A stretch of 64,000 nt of DNA from Streptomyces malaysiense (GCF_000980885.2 NZ_LBDA02000036.1:1-64000); one strand, 5' to 3'; numbered from the stretch's first letter, positions 24,623 to 33,678 are shown. The notes: generated by a model from the letters alone, not told the origin. Made by a program: numbers and translations.

Positions 24623-26293
24623 TCAGGCCGGACCGGGGCCGCGCACCGGAATGGAGGTGAACGTCGGCTGGGGGGCCGGGTCCTGGAAGAAGTCGTTGCC
24701 CTTGTCGTCCACGACGATGAACGCCGGGAAGTCCTCGACCTCGATCTTCCAGACGGCCTCCATGCCCAGCTCCTCGTACTCCAGGACCTCCACCTTCTTG
24801 ATGCAGTCCTGGGCGAGGCGGGCCGCGGGCCCGCCGATGGAGCCGAGGTAGAAGCCGCCGTGGGCGTCGCACGCGTCGGTGACCTGCTTGCTGCGGTTGC
24901 CCTTGGCGAGCATCACCTTGGAGCCGCCGGCCGCCTGGAACTGTGCCACGTAGGAGTCCATCCGGCCGGCCGTGGTCGGCCCGAAGGAGCCGGACGCGTA
25001 GCCCTCGGGCGTCTTGGCCGGGCCGGCGTAGTACACCGGGTGGTCCTTCAGGTACTGCGGCATCTCCTCGCCGGCGTCCAGGCGCTCCTTGATCTTGGCG
25101 TGCGCGATGTCGCGGGCCACGACCAGCGGACCGGTCAGCGACAGCCGGGTCTTGACCGGGTACTTGGTCAGCTCGGCGAGGATCGTGTCCATCGGCTGGT
25201 TGAGGTCGATCTCGACGACGTCGCCCTCGGTCCGCAGGTGCTCGTCCGTCGTCTCCGGCAGGAACCGGGCCGGGTCCCGCTCCAGCTGCTCCAGGAAGAC
25301 GCCCTCGGCGGTGATCTTCGCGACGGCCTGGCGGTCGGCCGAGCAGGACACGGCGATGGCGACCGGGCAGGACGCGCCGTGCCGGGGCAGCCGGACCACG
25401 CGGACGTCGTGGCAGAAGTACTTGCCGCCGAACTGCGCGCCGATGCCGATCTTCTGGGTCAGCTCGAAGACCTTCTCCTCCAGGTCCTTGTCCCGGAAGC
25501 CGTGGCCGAGCGGCGAACCCTCGGTGGGCGCGTCGTCCAGGTAGTGCGCGGAGGCGTACTTCGCGGTCTTGAGCGCGTACTCCGCGCTGGTGCCGCCGAC
25601 GACGATCGCCAGGTGGTACGGCGGGCACGCGGCCGTACCGAGCGAACGGATCTTCTCCTCCAGGAACTTCATCATGGAGGCCTCGTTCAGGACGGCCTTG
25701 GTCTCCTGGTACAGGAAGGACTTGTTGGCCGAGCCGCCGCCCTTCGCCATGAACAGGAACTTGTAGGCGCCGCCGTCCGTCGCGTACAGCTCGATCTGCG
25801 CGGGCAGGTTGGAGCCGGTGTTCTTCTCCTCCCACATGGTGAGCGGAGCCATCTGCGAGTAGCGCAGGTTCAGCTTGGTGTAGGCGTCGTAGATGCCGTG
25901 CGAGAGGTGCTTCTCGTCCGTGCCCTCGGTGAGGACGTCCTGGCCGCGCTTGCCCATGACGATTGCCGTGCCGGTGTCCTGGCACATCGGCAGCACGCCC
26001 GCCGCCGCGATGTTCGCGTTCTTCAGCAGGTCCAGGGCGACGAACTTGTCGTTCGCGGACGCCTCGGGGTCGTCGATGATGCGGCGCAGCTGGGCGAGGT
26101 GGGCCGGGCGCAGGTAGTGCTGGATGTCGTGGATGGCCTCCGCGGCCAGCGCCCGCAGTGCCCCGGGCTCCACCTTGAGGAACGTCCGTCCGTCCGGGCC
26201 CTCGACGGTGGACACGCCCTCGGACGTGACCAGCCGGTAGGGGGTGGTGTCCTCTCCCTGGGGGAGCAGATCGGTGTACGCGAACTCAGGCAT
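24623..26293 (-). CDS. Class I [4Fe-4S] fumarate hydratase
   Basis: Iron-sulphur fumarase of 556 aa. Cluster-ligand cysteines are in VLPMCQDTGTAIVMGKRGQ, GGKYFCHDVRVVRLPRHGASCPVAIAVSCSADRQ; the beta domain holds LTGPLVVARDIAHAKIKERL and GPTTAGRMDSYV. The start at 26293 (MPEFAYTDLL) has GAGGAA 9 nt upstream; the frame stays open far upstream but that part is antisense to another gene. It probably shares a transcript with fumC. The two fumarases differ in oxygen and iron sensitivity, so the pair may allow switching. Also similar to tartrate/fumarate subfamily dehydratases; fumarase is most likely. Confidence 0.94.
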   Translation of the reverse strand: MPEFAYTDLLPQGEDTTPYRLVTSEGVSTVEGPDGRTFLKVEPGALRALAAEAIHDIQHYLRPAHLAQLRRIIDDPEASANDKFVALDLLKNANIAAAGVLPMCQDTGTAIVMGKRGQDVLTEGTDEKHLSHGIYDAYTKLNLRYSQMAPLTMWEEKNTGSNLPAQIELYATDGGAYKFLFMAKGGGSANKSFLYQETKAVLNEASMMKFLEEKIRSLGTAACPPYHLAIVVGGTSAEYALKTAKYASAHYLDDAPTEGSPLGHGFRDKDLEEKVFELTQKIGIGAQFGGKYFCHDVRVVRLPRHGASCPVAIAVSCSADRQAVAKITAEGVFLEQLERDPARFLPETTDEHLRTEGDVVEIDLNQPMDTILAELTKYPVKTRLSLTGPLVVARDIAHAKIKERLDAGEEMPQYLKDHPVYYAGPAKTPEGYASGSFGPTTAGRMDSYVAQFQAAGGSKVMLAKGNRSKQVTDACDAHGGFYLGSIGGPAARLAQDCIKKVEVLEYEELGMEAVWKIEVEDFPAFIVVDDKGNDFFQDPAPQPTFTSIPVRGPGPA

Positions 26294-26449
26294 CTCAGCC
26301 CATTCCTCACTCTGACGGACGGCGCCCGTCGACGCCGGCGGGCCCGTCCAGCGTAGAACCTGCCGCCGACGGCGGACTTGTGAGGTAAGGCTCAGTCGAG
26401 TCATCCACACCCCTAGTCGCGATCTATCGCGTTTCGGTACGCTGCTGCC

Positions 26450-27148
26450 GTGGACCTTCAGAAGCCCGCCCGTACCCAGGACGCCACCCCGAGCGTCTCC
26501 GCCCTGCGTGCCTCGGACGCCGACCGCGACCGGGTCGCCGACATCCTCCGCGAGGCCCTCGCCGAGGGCCGGCTCACCGCCGACGAGCACGCCGAGCGCG
26601 TGGACGGCGTGCTGAACGCGAAGACGGTCGGCGAACTGGAGGTCTTCATCCAGGACCTGCCCGCCGCCCACGAGCACCCGTCCCGTGCCGCCTTCACCCC
26701 CGCCCCGCCGCGCCCCACGGACGAGATACCCGGCGAGTCCGACGCCAACGTGGTGGCGGTCCTCAGCAGCGCCGTCCGCCGGGGCCGCTGGCGCGCCGGG
26801 CGCCGGCTGCACGCGTACTCGGTCTTCGGCAGCGTCGAGATCGACCTCAGCGAGGCGATCTTCGAGTACCAGCAGGTCGTGATCAAGGCCGTCTCGGTCT
26901 TCGGCGACATCCAGATCCGCGTCCCGGAGAACGTGTCGCTGCGCGGCACCGGCGGCGGCGTCCTCGGCAACTTCGACGTGGCGACCCTGGACTCGACCGA
27001 GACGGACGCGCCGGTCGTCTACGTCGACGGCTGGGCCGTCCTCGGCAACGTGGAGGCGCGGCCCAGGCGCGGCAAACTCGTCTCGGACATCCTGGAGCGG
27101 GTTCAGGACAAGGTCGAGCGGAAGCTGCGCAAGCGCCTCGACCGCTGA
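26450..27148 (+). CDS. DUF1707 and cell-wall-active-antibiotic-response-like protein
   Basis: Protein of 232 aa, GTG start. An N-terminal DUF1707 (SHOCT-like) domain, LRASDADRDRVADILREALAEGRLTADEHAERVDGVLNAKTVGELEVFIQDLP (about 18-70), is joined to a C-terminal beta-helix-like LiaF/DUF2154 domain: RLHAYSVFGSVEIDLSEAIFEYQQVVIKAVSVFGDIQIRVPENV and VLGNFDV. No membrane helix. Such proteins are associated with envelope stress in actinobacteria. It lies between the divergent fumarase operon and wblE, 120 nt before the latter. Confidence 0.85.
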   Translation: MDLQKPARTQDATPSVSALRASDADRDRVADILREALAEGRLTADEHAERVDGVLNAKTVGELEVFIQDLPAAHEHPSRAAFTPAPPRPTDEIPGESDANVVAVLSSAVRRGRWRAGRRLHAYSVFGSVEIDLSEAIFEYQQVVIKAVSVFGDIQIRVPENVSLRGTGGGVLGNFDVATLDSTETDAPVVYVDGWAVLGNVEARPRRGKLVSDILERVQDKVERKLRKRLDR

Positions 27149-27268
27149 CGGCCGCGAACTCCCCGGCGACCGCCCCGCCTTCGGGAACGCAGTGCATAGG
27201 CGCGCGTACAGCGGGTAGGGCTTGCTGCATCGTCTCTCGCTCGCGAAGCCGTCGTCAGGAGTAGACCC

Positions 27269-27643
27269 GTGCTGCAACCGCCGCATTCGTCCCTGCAGGT
27301 AGCTGCCGTACCGGCCCAGCGGGTGCCAGCGCGGGAGCGGGACCAGGAGGCACCCTGGCACACCGAGGCCGTGTGCCGGCGCGACGAGGCGGGGCTGTTC
27401 TTCGCCCCGTCCAAGGAGCCGACCGCCGCCCGGCTGTCCCGCGAGGAGGCGGCCAAGCGCGTCTGCGCCCGCTGCCCGGTCATGGTCGAGTGCCGCGAAC
27501 ACGCCCTCCTCCAGCCCGAGCCCTACGGCGTCTGGGGCGGTCTGACGGCGGCCGAGCGCCGCGTGGTCCTGGCGCGGCGCCGCCGCCGCGAACTGGACCT
27601 GAAGAAGACGGCCCGTGTGACGACGGACCGCATAGCCGGCTAG
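27269..27643 (+). CDS. wblE: WhiB-like iron-sulphur regulator WblE
   Basis: WhiB-family protein of 124 aa. The four cluster cysteines are Cys36, Cys66, Cys69 and Cys75 (C..CxxC..C), followed by the turn GVWGG (87-91) and a basic C terminus RRRRRELDLKKTA for DNA contact. GTG 27269 start. Sequence and position between a DUF1707 gene and glpX match wblE of other Streptomyces (WhiB1-like, essential or sigma-interacting in relatives). Likely senses oxygen or nitric oxide through the cluster and acts with the principal sigma factor. Confidence 0.93.
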   Translation: MLQPPHSSLQVAAVPAQRVPARERDQEAPWHTEAVCRRDEAGLFFAPSKEPTAARLSREEAAKRVCARCPVMVECREHALLQPEPYGVWGGLTAAERRVVLARRRRRELDLKKTARVTTDRIAG

Positions 27644-27729
27644 GGCCTCTCGTCTGGATCAGGTCGGCTCCGGGCGGCGGCACCTCGCCGCCGCTCCGGG
27701 ACCCCGGCGAGATCCGGAGGAGAGGCCCT
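27642..27729 (+). terminator. Long hairpin after wblE
   Basis: AGGGCCTCTC (27642-27651) pairs with GAGAGGCCCT (27720-27729), enclosing secondary GC hairpins (for example GGCGGC..GCCGCC near 27673-27691). It starts at the wblE stop codon and may be a terminator or a dispersed repeat; GGGCCTCTCGTCTGGATCA-type sequence is common in Streptomyces intergenic DNA. Confidence 0.5.
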
Positions 27730-27738
27730 GGCGGACGA

Positions 27739-27764
27739 AGCGCCCCCTTTGCACAGGGGGCGCT
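27739..27764 (-). terminator. Terminator of glpX
   Basis: AGCGCCCCC (27739-27747) and GGGGGCGCT (27756-27764) form a perfect 9-bp stem just beyond the glpX stop on the minus strand. Confidence 0.7.
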
Positions 27765-27777
27765 CCCGCCGCTCTGC

Positions 27778-28812
27778 CTACTTGGCCCGCTCGAAGTCGA
27801 TCGCGCTGTAGGCCCGCAGCTTGCTGAGCCGGTGCTCGGAGTCGATCCGGCGCACCGTGCCCGACTTCGAGCGCATCACGATCGACTCGGTGAGCGCGGT
27901 CTCCGACCGGTACCGCACACCGCGCAGCAGCTCACCGTCGGTGATGCCGGTGGCCACGAAGAACACGTTCTCCCCGGAGACCAGGTCGTCCGTCGTGAGC
28001 ACCCGGTCGAGATCGTGCCCGGCGTCGACGGCCCGCTGCCGCTCCTCGTCGTCCTTGGGCCAGAGCTTGCCCTGGATCGTGCCGCCCAGGCACTTCACGG
28101 CGCACGCGGAGATGATGCCCTCGGGCGTACCGCCGATGCCGAGCAGCAGGTCGACGCCCGTGCCCTCGCGCAGCGCGTAGACGGACCCGGCGACATCGCC
28201 GTCGGAGATCAGCTTGATGCGGGCGCCGGCCTCCCGGACCTCCTTGATCAGGCCCTCGTGCCGGGGCCGGTCCAGGATGACGACGGTGACGTCCTCCGGG
28301 GTCGCCTTCTTCGCCTTGGCGATCCGCCGGATGTTGACGGCGACGGGCGCGTCGATGTCCACGAAGTCCGCGGCCTCGGGGCCGGTGACCAGCTTGTCCA
28401 TGTAGAACACGGCGGACGGGTCGAACATGGCGCCGCGCTCGGCGGCGGCCAGCACCGCGATGGCGTTCGGCATGCCCTTGGCGGTCAGCGTGGTGCCGTC
28501 GATCGGGTCGACGGCGATGTCCACCTCGGGGCCGGTGCCGTCGCCGATGTGCTCCCCGTTGAAGAGCATCGGGGCTTCGTCCTTCTCGCCCTCGCCGATG
28601 ACGACGACGCCGTTCATCGAGACGGTGGAGACGAGGGACCGCATGGCGCGCACCGCGGCACCGTCGGCGCCGTTCTTGTCACCGCGCCCGACCCAGCGGC
28701 CGGCGGCCATGGCCGCGGCTTCGGTCACCCGGACGAGTTCCAGGGCGAGGTTGCGGTCGGGAGCCTCGGCGGGAACATCGAGTTCGGAGGGCAGGTGATG
28801 ATTTTCGGTCAT
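27778..28812 (-). CDS. glpX: Class II fructose-1,6-bisphosphatase
   Basis: GlpX-type phosphatase of 344 aa hydrolysing fructose 1,6-bisphosphate in gluconeogenesis. Lithium-sensitive-phosphatase metal motif: VDIAVDPIDGTTLTAKG; also MNGVVVIGEGEKDEAPML, LLGIGGTPEGIISACAVKCLGG and DLVSGENVFFVATGITDGELLRGV. ATG 28812 has AGAAAGGTG upstream. Streptomycetes lack a typical class I enzyme, so this is probably the main FBPase. Divergent from a DUF4245 gene. Confidence 0.95.
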   Translation of the reverse strand: MTENHHLPSELDVPAEAPDRNLALELVRVTEAAAMAAGRWVGRGDKNGADGAAVRAMRSLVSTVSMNGVVVIGEGEKDEAPMLFNGEHIGDGTGPEVDIAVDPIDGTTLTAKGMPNAIAVLAAAERGAMFDPSAVFYMDKLVTGPEAADFVDIDAPVAVNIRRIAKAKKATPEDVTVVILDRPRHEGLIKEVREAGARIKLISDGDVAGSVYALREGTGVDLLLGIGGTPEGIISACAVKCLGGTIQGKLWPKDDEERQRAVDAGHDLDRVLTTDDLVSGENVFFVATGITDGELLRGVRYRSETALTESIVMRSKSGTVRRIDSEHRLSKLRAYSAIDFERAK

Positions 28813-28938
28813 CGGGGCGCACCTTTCTGATACGGCGACGGCCGGATGAGGGTCTGGGCCATGACTCTATCGTTAGGCAGACAAAATGAGCAGGGGACCC
28901 CACGTTTGAGCGCATGAGGCACCTGCGACGATAGGGGC

Positions 28939-29481
28939 GTGGCAGGTTCGAAAGGCAAGCAGAAGACGGCCCGGGACATGATTCTCTCCCTGGCCCTGAT
29001 CGGTATCGCGGCGGCGGTCGTCTACCTCTTCGCCATCCCGCACGACAATCACGCTCCGGACCTCAAGCGGGTCGACTACCGGGTCGAGCTGATCACGGCC
29101 CGCAGGGCGGCGAGCTACCCGGTGGCGGGGCCCGAGGGCCTGTCCGACGCCTGGAAGGCCACCTCCGTGAGCTACGACGGCGCGAACGGCGACTACTGGC
29201 ACCTGGGTTTCCAGACCCCGGATGCCCAGTATGTCCAGATCGAGCAGTCGGCGCAGAAGCGGGCCGACTTCATCGGCCAGGCCACCCAGGGCGCGAAGGC
29301 CACCAAGAGCACCGAGCGGATCGACGGCCGCACCTGGACCCGCTACACCGGCGGCCGCTACGACGCCCTCGTCCTGGAGGACACGCCCGGCTCGACCACG
29401 GTGGTCGCCGGCACGGCCTCCTTCACCGAACTGACGAAGATGGCGTCCGTGCTCCGGATGGAGAAGACGTCCGCGTCCTGA
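28939..29481 (+). CDS. DUF4245 membrane-anchored protein
   Basis: Protein of 180 aa with a short basic N terminus, one membrane helix (about residues 14-31, ILSLALIGIAAAVVYLFAI) and an external DUF4245 domain: VDYRVELITARRAASYPVAGPEGL, WHLGFQTPDAQYVQIEQS and YDALVLEDTPGSTTVVAGTASFTELTKMASVL. GTG start at 28939. Almost always divergent from glpX in actinobacteria; function unknown. Confidence 0.88.
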   Translation: MAGSKGKQKTARDMILSLALIGIAAAVVYLFAIPHDNHAPDLKRVDYRVELITARRAASYPVAGPEGLSDAWKATSVSYDGANGDYWHLGFQTPDAQYVQIEQSAQKRADFIGQATQGAKATKSTERIDGRTWTRYTGGRYDALVLEDTPGSTTVVAGTASFTELTKMASVLRMEKTSAS

Positions 29482-29497
29482 CCGACCGGACACCGAC

Positions 29498-29530
29498 GGA
29501 GAGGCCCCCGGCGATGCCGGGGGCCTCTCC
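29498..29530. terminator. Bidirectional intrinsic terminator
   Basis: GGAGAGGCCCCCGGC and GCCGGGGGCCTCTCC form a perfect 15-bp stem with loop GAT between the convergent DUF4245 and nitroreductase genes. Confidence 0.9.
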
Positions 29531-29545
29531 GTCGTGCGGGGCGGC

Positions 29546-30136
29546 TCAGACGGTCGTGACGACGTCCTCGTACGCGAGCCGCGGGGAGCGCGGGTGCGAC
29601 GCGTCCGGGCCCGGCCTGCCGATGTTGACGACCATCAGCGGGGTGTGGTCGTCGTCCAGGAACTCCTTGCGCACGCCCTCGGAGTCGAACCCGGTCATCG
29701 GGCCCGCGGCGAGGCCGGCGGCGCGCACGCCGACGATGAAGTAGGCGGCCTGGAGCGCGGCGTTCAGGGCGGCGGAGCGCTCGCGCACCGGGCGCTCGGC
29801 GAAGAAGGCGTCCTTGGCGGCCGGGAAGGCCGGGAACAGGGCCGGCAGCTCCTCGTGGAACTCGTTGTCCGCGGAGAGGATCGCGACCAGCGGGGCGGTG
29901 GCGGTCTTCGGCCGGTTGCCCTCGGCCATGTGCGCCACCAGGCGCTCGCGGGCCTCGGGGGAGCGGACCAGGGTGACGCGCAGCGGGGTCTGGTTGAAGG
30001 CGGTGGGGCCGTACTTGACCAGGTCGTAGATCGCCCGGACCTGCTCCTCGGTCACCGGCTCGTCGGTGAAGGCGTTCGCGGTGCGGGCCTCGCGGAACAG
30101 CAGGTCCTGGGCGGCGGGGTCGAGAACGAGAGACAT
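29546..30136 (-). CDS. RutE/HadB-like malonic semialdehyde reductase (nitroreductase family)
   Basis: FMN-dependent oxidoreductase of 196 aa. Family signatures: LFREARTANAFTDEPVTEEQVRAIYDLVKYGPTAFNQTPLRVTLVRSPEARERL, then MAEGNRPKTATAPLVAILSAD, SAALNAALQAAYFIVGVRAAGLAAGPMTGFD and PLMVVNIGRPG. These match RutE-type malonic semialdehyde reductases more closely than NfsB. No rut operon surrounds it, so the physiological substrate may be a different aldehyde or quinone. Confidence 0.85.
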   Translation of the reverse strand: MSLVLDPAAQDLLFREARTANAFTDEPVTEEQVRAIYDLVKYGPTAFNQTPLRVTLVRSPEARERLVAHMAEGNRPKTATAPLVAILSADNEFHEELPALFPAFPAAKDAFFAERPVRERSAALNAALQAAYFIVGVRAAGLAAGPMTGFDSEGVRKEFLDDDHTPLMVVNIGRPGPDASHPRSPRLAYEDVVTTV

Positions 30137-30265
30137 CGTGACTTCCTCGGTGATGCGTACGGTCCGCTCCGGACCGCTGCTGACCGTACGACCCTACGGC
30201 AGTCGAGGTTTAACGTTCAACAATAATGAGGGTCGAGTGGTCCACCCCACAGTCCCGGGCGGGCC

Positions 30266-30505
30266 CTACTCGCCCTCCGCGCCCTCTTCCTCCTCCGCGA
30301 GCGCTGCGTCCAGGCGGGCGCGCGCCCCCTCCAGCCAGCGCCGGCACACCTTGGCCAGCTCCTCCCCGCGCTCCCACAGCGCCAGGGAGTCCTCCAGCGA
30401 GGCGCCACCCGCCTCCAGCCGCCGTACGACCTCGATCAGTTCGTCCCGCGCCTGCTCGTACGAGAGCGTCTCTCCCGCCCCGCCGGTCTCCGTCTTGCCG
30501 GTCAT
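30266..30505 (-). CDS. xseB: Exodeoxyribonuclease VII small subunit
   Basis: XseB of 79 aa: LSYEQARDELIEVVRRLEAGGASLEDSLALWERGEELAKVCRRWLEGARARLDAAL is the family core, forming helices that bind the XseA coiled coil. Its start overlaps the xseA stop by 4 nt (30502-30505), ensuring coupled synthesis. An acidic tail ends the protein. Confidence 0.95.
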   Translation of the reverse strand: MTGKTETGGAGETLSYEQARDELIEVVRRLEAGGASLEDSLALWERGEELAKVCRRWLEGARARLDAALAEEEEGAEGE

Positions 30506-31710
30506 TCGCCCACCTTCACCGTGAATTCGCCGTCGGCGACGCGCGCTCGCAGCGCCTCGCCCTCACTCACCTCGCCCGCGGCGCGCACCACGTGCCCGTC
30601 GGAGCGTTGCAGTACCGCGTAGCCGCGCTTCAGCGTGGCCGCGGGGGACAGGGCCACCACACGCGCGTGCGTGTGCGCCAGCTCCGAGTCCGCCCGGTCC
30701 AGCAGATGGCCGAGGGTGCGCCGGCTCCGCCCGGCCAGGGAGGCCACATGGTCGGCCCGCTCGTCGAGCATCCGGTGCGGGTCCTCCATCGCGGGCCGGG
30801 CCAGCGCGTGCGCCAGCCCCCGCTCCTCGCGCTCCAGCAGCGTGTGCGCACAGCGCCGGGCGCGATCCCGCAGCATCCGCACCCGCTCCAGCTCCTCGCC
30901 CACGTCCGGTACGACCTTCTTGGCCGCGTCGGTCGGGGTGGAGGCGCGCAGATCGGCGACCAGGTCGAGCAGCGGACTGTCCGGCTCGTGCCCGATCGCG
31001 GACACGACCGGGGTACGGCACCCCGCCACCGCCCGTACCAGCTGCTCGTCGGAGAACGGCAGCAGATCCTCCACGCTGCCGCCGCCCCGGGCGACGACGA
31101 TGACGTCCACGTCCTCGATCGCGTCCAGCTCCTCGACCGCCCGCACGACCTGCGGGACTGCGTGCACCCCCTGCACGGGGACGTTGCGCACCTCGAAGCG
31201 GACCGCGGGCCAGCGATGCCGCGCGTTCTCCAGCACGTCCCGCTCCGCCGCGGAGGCCCGCCCGCAGACCAGGCCGATCAGCTGCGGCAGGAACGGCAAC
31301 GGCTTCTTGCGCTCCGCCGCGAACAGTCCCTCCGCCGCGAGCGACTTCTTCAGCCGCTCCAGCCGGGCCAGCAGCTCGCCGACCCCGACCGGCCTCATCT
31401 CGGCCGCGCGCAGCGAGAGCTGGCCCCGCGGCGCGTACCACTCCGGCTTGGCGAGCACCAGGACGCGGGCGCCCTCGCCGACGACGTCCGCCACGGCGTC
31501 GAACACCTGCCGGAAGCAGGTCACGCTGACCGAGATGTCGTACGACGGGTCGCGCAGCGTCAGGAACACGACGCCGGCGCCCGGCCGCCGCGACAGCTGG
31601 GTGATCTGCCCCTCGACCCACACCGCGCCCAACCGGTCGATCCATCCCCCGATCAGCCGGGAGACCTCACCGACCGGCAGGGGCGCCTCAGGGGTCGTCT
31701 TCAAAACCAT
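30502..31710 (-). CDS. xseA: Exodeoxyribonuclease VII large subunit
   Basis: XseA of 402 aa degrading single-stranded DNA to oligonucleotides. An OB fold (VWVEGQITQLSRRPGAGVVFLTLRDPSYDISVSVTCFRQ) is followed by the catalytic domain (PQLIGLVCGRASAAERDVLENARHRWP, VVARGGGSVEDLLPFSDEQLVRAVAGCRTPVVSAIGHEPDSPLLDLVADLRASTPTDAA), a helical coiled-coil region and a C-terminal SPAATLKRGYAVLQ. Divergent from ispH with a 92-nt intergenic region. Confidence 0.95.
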   Translation of the reverse strand: MVLKTTPEAPLPVGEVSRLIGGWIDRLGAVWVEGQITQLSRRPGAGVVFLTLRDPSYDISVSVTCFRQVFDAVADVVGEGARVLVLAKPEWYAPRGQLSLRAAEMRPVGVGELLARLERLKKSLAAEGLFAAERKKPLPFLPQLIGLVCGRASAAERDVLENARHRWPAVRFEVRNVPVQGVHAVPQVVRAVEELDAIEDVDVIVVARGGGSVEDLLPFSDEQLVRAVAGCRTPVVSAIGHEPDSPLLDLVADLRASTPTDAAKKVVPDVGEELERVRMLRDRARRCAHTLLEREERGLAHALARPAMEDPHRMLDERADHVASLAGRSRRTLGHLLDRADSELAHTHARVVALSPAATLKRGYAVLQRSDGHVVRAAGEVSEGEALRARVADGEFTVKVGE

Positions 31711-31802
31711 GCGCCGAGCGTAATGGCCGCCACCGACAGGGAGGTCCGGACGAGCGCGGGCGGCTGATCCCGGTGCGGTCGCGCGCCCCCTACGATGGAC
31801 CC

Positions 31803-32810
31803 ATGACCGCTTCGCCTCGCCGCCGTGTCCTGCTCGCCGCCCCCCGAGGCTACTGCGCCGGCGTGGACCGCGCCGTGATCGCCGTCGAGAAGGCCCTGGA
31901 ACAGTACGGCGCGCCGATCTACGTCCGGCACGAGATCGTCCACAACAAGTACGTCGTGCAGACCCTGGAGAAGAAGGGCGCCGTCTTCGTCGAGCGCACG
32001 GACGAGGTGCCCGAGGGCAACATCGTCATGTTCTCGGCCCACGGCGTGGCCCCCGTCGTCCACGAGGAGGCCGCCCGCGGCCGCCTCGCCACCATCGACG
32101 CCACCTGCCCCCTGGTCACCAAGGTCCACAAGGAAGCCGTCCGGTACGCGGGCGAGGACTACGACATCCTGCTGATCGGCCACGAGGGCCACGAGGAGGT
32201 CATCGGCACCTCCGGCGAGGCCCCCGACCACATCCAGCTGGTCGACGGCCCCGAGGACGTCGCCAAGATCGAGGTCCGCGACCCCGAGCGCGTCGTGTGG
32301 CTGTCGCAGACCACCCTCTCCGTGGACGAGACCATGGAGACCGTCGACGCCCTGAAGACCAAGTTCCCTGGCCTGGTCTCCCCACCCAGCGACGACATCT
32401 GCTACGCCACGCAGAACCGCCAGACCGCCGTGAAGCAGATGGGCGCAGACTCCGACCTGGTCATCGTCGTCGGCTCCCGCAACTCCTCCAACTCCAAGCG
32501 CCTGGTCGAGGTCGCGAAGCTCGCCGGTGCCCGCGAGGCGTACCTGGTGGACTACGCCGACGAGATCGACGAGACCTGGCTGGAGGGCGTGAGCACCGTC
32601 GGCGTCACCTCCGGCGCCTCCGTCCCCGAGGTGCTGGTCGAGCAGGTCCTGGAGTGGCTCGCCGAGCGCGGCTACGCGGACGTGGAGATCGTCAAGACCG
32701 CCGAGGAGTCCATCACCTTCTCGCTGCCCAAGGAACTCCGCCGCGACCTGCGCGAGGAGGCGGCCAACCTGGTGGCCGAGCGCGGCGGATCGGGCGCTTC
32801 CCAGGAGTGA
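31803..32810 (+). CDS. ispH: 4-hydroxy-3-methylbut-2-enyl diphosphate reductase
   Basis: Last enzyme of the MEP isoprenoid pathway, 335 aa. The three [4Fe-4S] cysteines are Cys18 (APRGYCAGVDRA), Cys102 (IDATCPLVTKVHKE) and Cys200 (DDICYATQNRQ); catalytic-site stretches RHEIVHNKYVV, FSAHGVAP and VGSRNSSNSKRLVE are present. ATG 31803 is chosen because the conserved start is near AAPRGYC. It supplies IPP and DMAPP for the prenyl synthase elsewhere in the window. Confidence 0.96.
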   Translation: MTASPRRRVLLAAPRGYCAGVDRAVIAVEKALEQYGAPIYVRHEIVHNKYVVQTLEKKGAVFVERTDEVPEGNIVMFSAHGVAPVVHEEAARGRLATIDATCPLVTKVHKEAVRYAGEDYDILLIGHEGHEEVIGTSGEAPDHIQLVDGPEDVAKIEVRDPERVVWLSQTTLSVDETMETVDALKTKFPGLVSPPSDDICYATQNRQTAVKQMGADSDLVIVVGSRNSSNSKRLVEVAKLAGAREAYLVDYADEIDETWLEGVSTVGVTSGASVPEVLVEQVLEWLAERGYADVEIVKTAEESITFSLPKELRRDLREEAANLVAERGGSGASQE

Positions 32811-32859
32811 TCACGGCCGGGCGGACGTGACTGTCGGTGGCCCGTCGTAACGTGGAGCC

Positions 32860-33606
32860 ATGCAGATCTTCGGCGTGGACATCGGCGGATCCGGGATCAA
32901 GGGCGCCCCTGTGGACCTCGACAGGGGCGACCTCGCCCAGGAGCGCTGCAAGGTGCTCACCCCCCACCCGGCGACGCCCGACGGCGTGGCCGACGGGGTC
33001 AAGCAGGTGATCGACCACTTCGGCTGGACCGGCCCGGTGGGCCTGACCTTCCCCGGAGTGGTCACCGGCGGCGCGACGGTCCGTACGGCGGCCAACGTCG
33101 ACAGGAGCTGGGTCGACACCGACGCGCGCGCCCTGTTCGGCAGCAGACTGGGCGGCCTGCCGGTGACCGTGGTCAACGACGCGGACGCGGCGGGCGTCGC
33201 CGAGATGCAGTTCGGCGCGGGCCGGGGCCGCGGGGGCACGGTCATCCTGCTCACCTTCGGCACCGGCATCGGCAGCGCCGTCTTCGCGGACGGCGTCCTG
33301 GTCCCCAACACCGAGCTGGGCCACCTGGAGCTGGGCGGCCACGACGCCGAGCACAAGGCGTCCAGCAAGGCCAAGGAGGACCACGACCTGAGCTGGGAGC
33401 AGTGGGCGCGCCGCGTCCAGAAGTACCTGGCGCACGTGGAGATGCTGTTCTCGCCCGAGGTGTTCATCATCGGCGGCGGGGTCAGCCGCAAGGCCGACAA
33501 GTTCCTGCACCACATCGAGGGCATCAAGGCCGACATCGTCCCCGCGCAGCTCCAGAACAACGCGGGGATCGTGGGGGCGGCGATGCGGGCGGCGCAGCTG
33601 TCGTGA
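32860..33606 (+). CDS. ppgK: Polyphosphate glucokinase
   Basis: ROK-family glucokinase of 248 aa using polyphosphate or ATP to make glucose 6-phosphate. Phosphate-1 loop FGVDIGGSGIKGAPVD; LTFPGVVTGGATVRTAANVDRSWV; VVNDADAAGVAEM with the catalytic Asp; LLTFGTGIGSAVFADGVLVPNTELGHLELGG; and FSPEVFIIGGGVSRKADKF. The spacing and the PNTELGH motif are those of actinobacterial PPGK. It starts 49 nt after ispH. Confidence 0.94.
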   Translation: MQIFGVDIGGSGIKGAPVDLDRGDLAQERCKVLTPHPATPDGVADGVKQVIDHFGWTGPVGLTFPGVVTGGATVRTAANVDRSWVDTDARALFGSRLGGLPVTVVNDADAAGVAEMQFGAGRGRGGTVILLTFGTGIGSAVFADGVLVPNTELGHLELGGHDAEHKASSKAKEDHDLSWEQWARRVQKYLAHVEMLFSPEVFIIGGGVSRKADKFLHHIEGIKADIVPAQLQNNAGIVGAAMRAAQLS

Positions 33607-33678
33607 CGGACGCGACGCGCGGGAGCGCGTCACCAGGCACCGCGTCCTGATCCCCTCCTCCGCGGGCGTTCGCCGCCC

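Noticed and set aside
22616..26356. 1246-codon plus-strand open frame across the fumarase genes
   Set aside because: Antisense shadow; both fumarases and the DUF402 gene are fully formed on the minus strand.
26294..27502. N-terminal extension of the class I fumarase
   Set aside because: Open only because it is antisense to the DUF1707 and wblE genes; GAGGAA and the conserved MPEF start lie at 26293.
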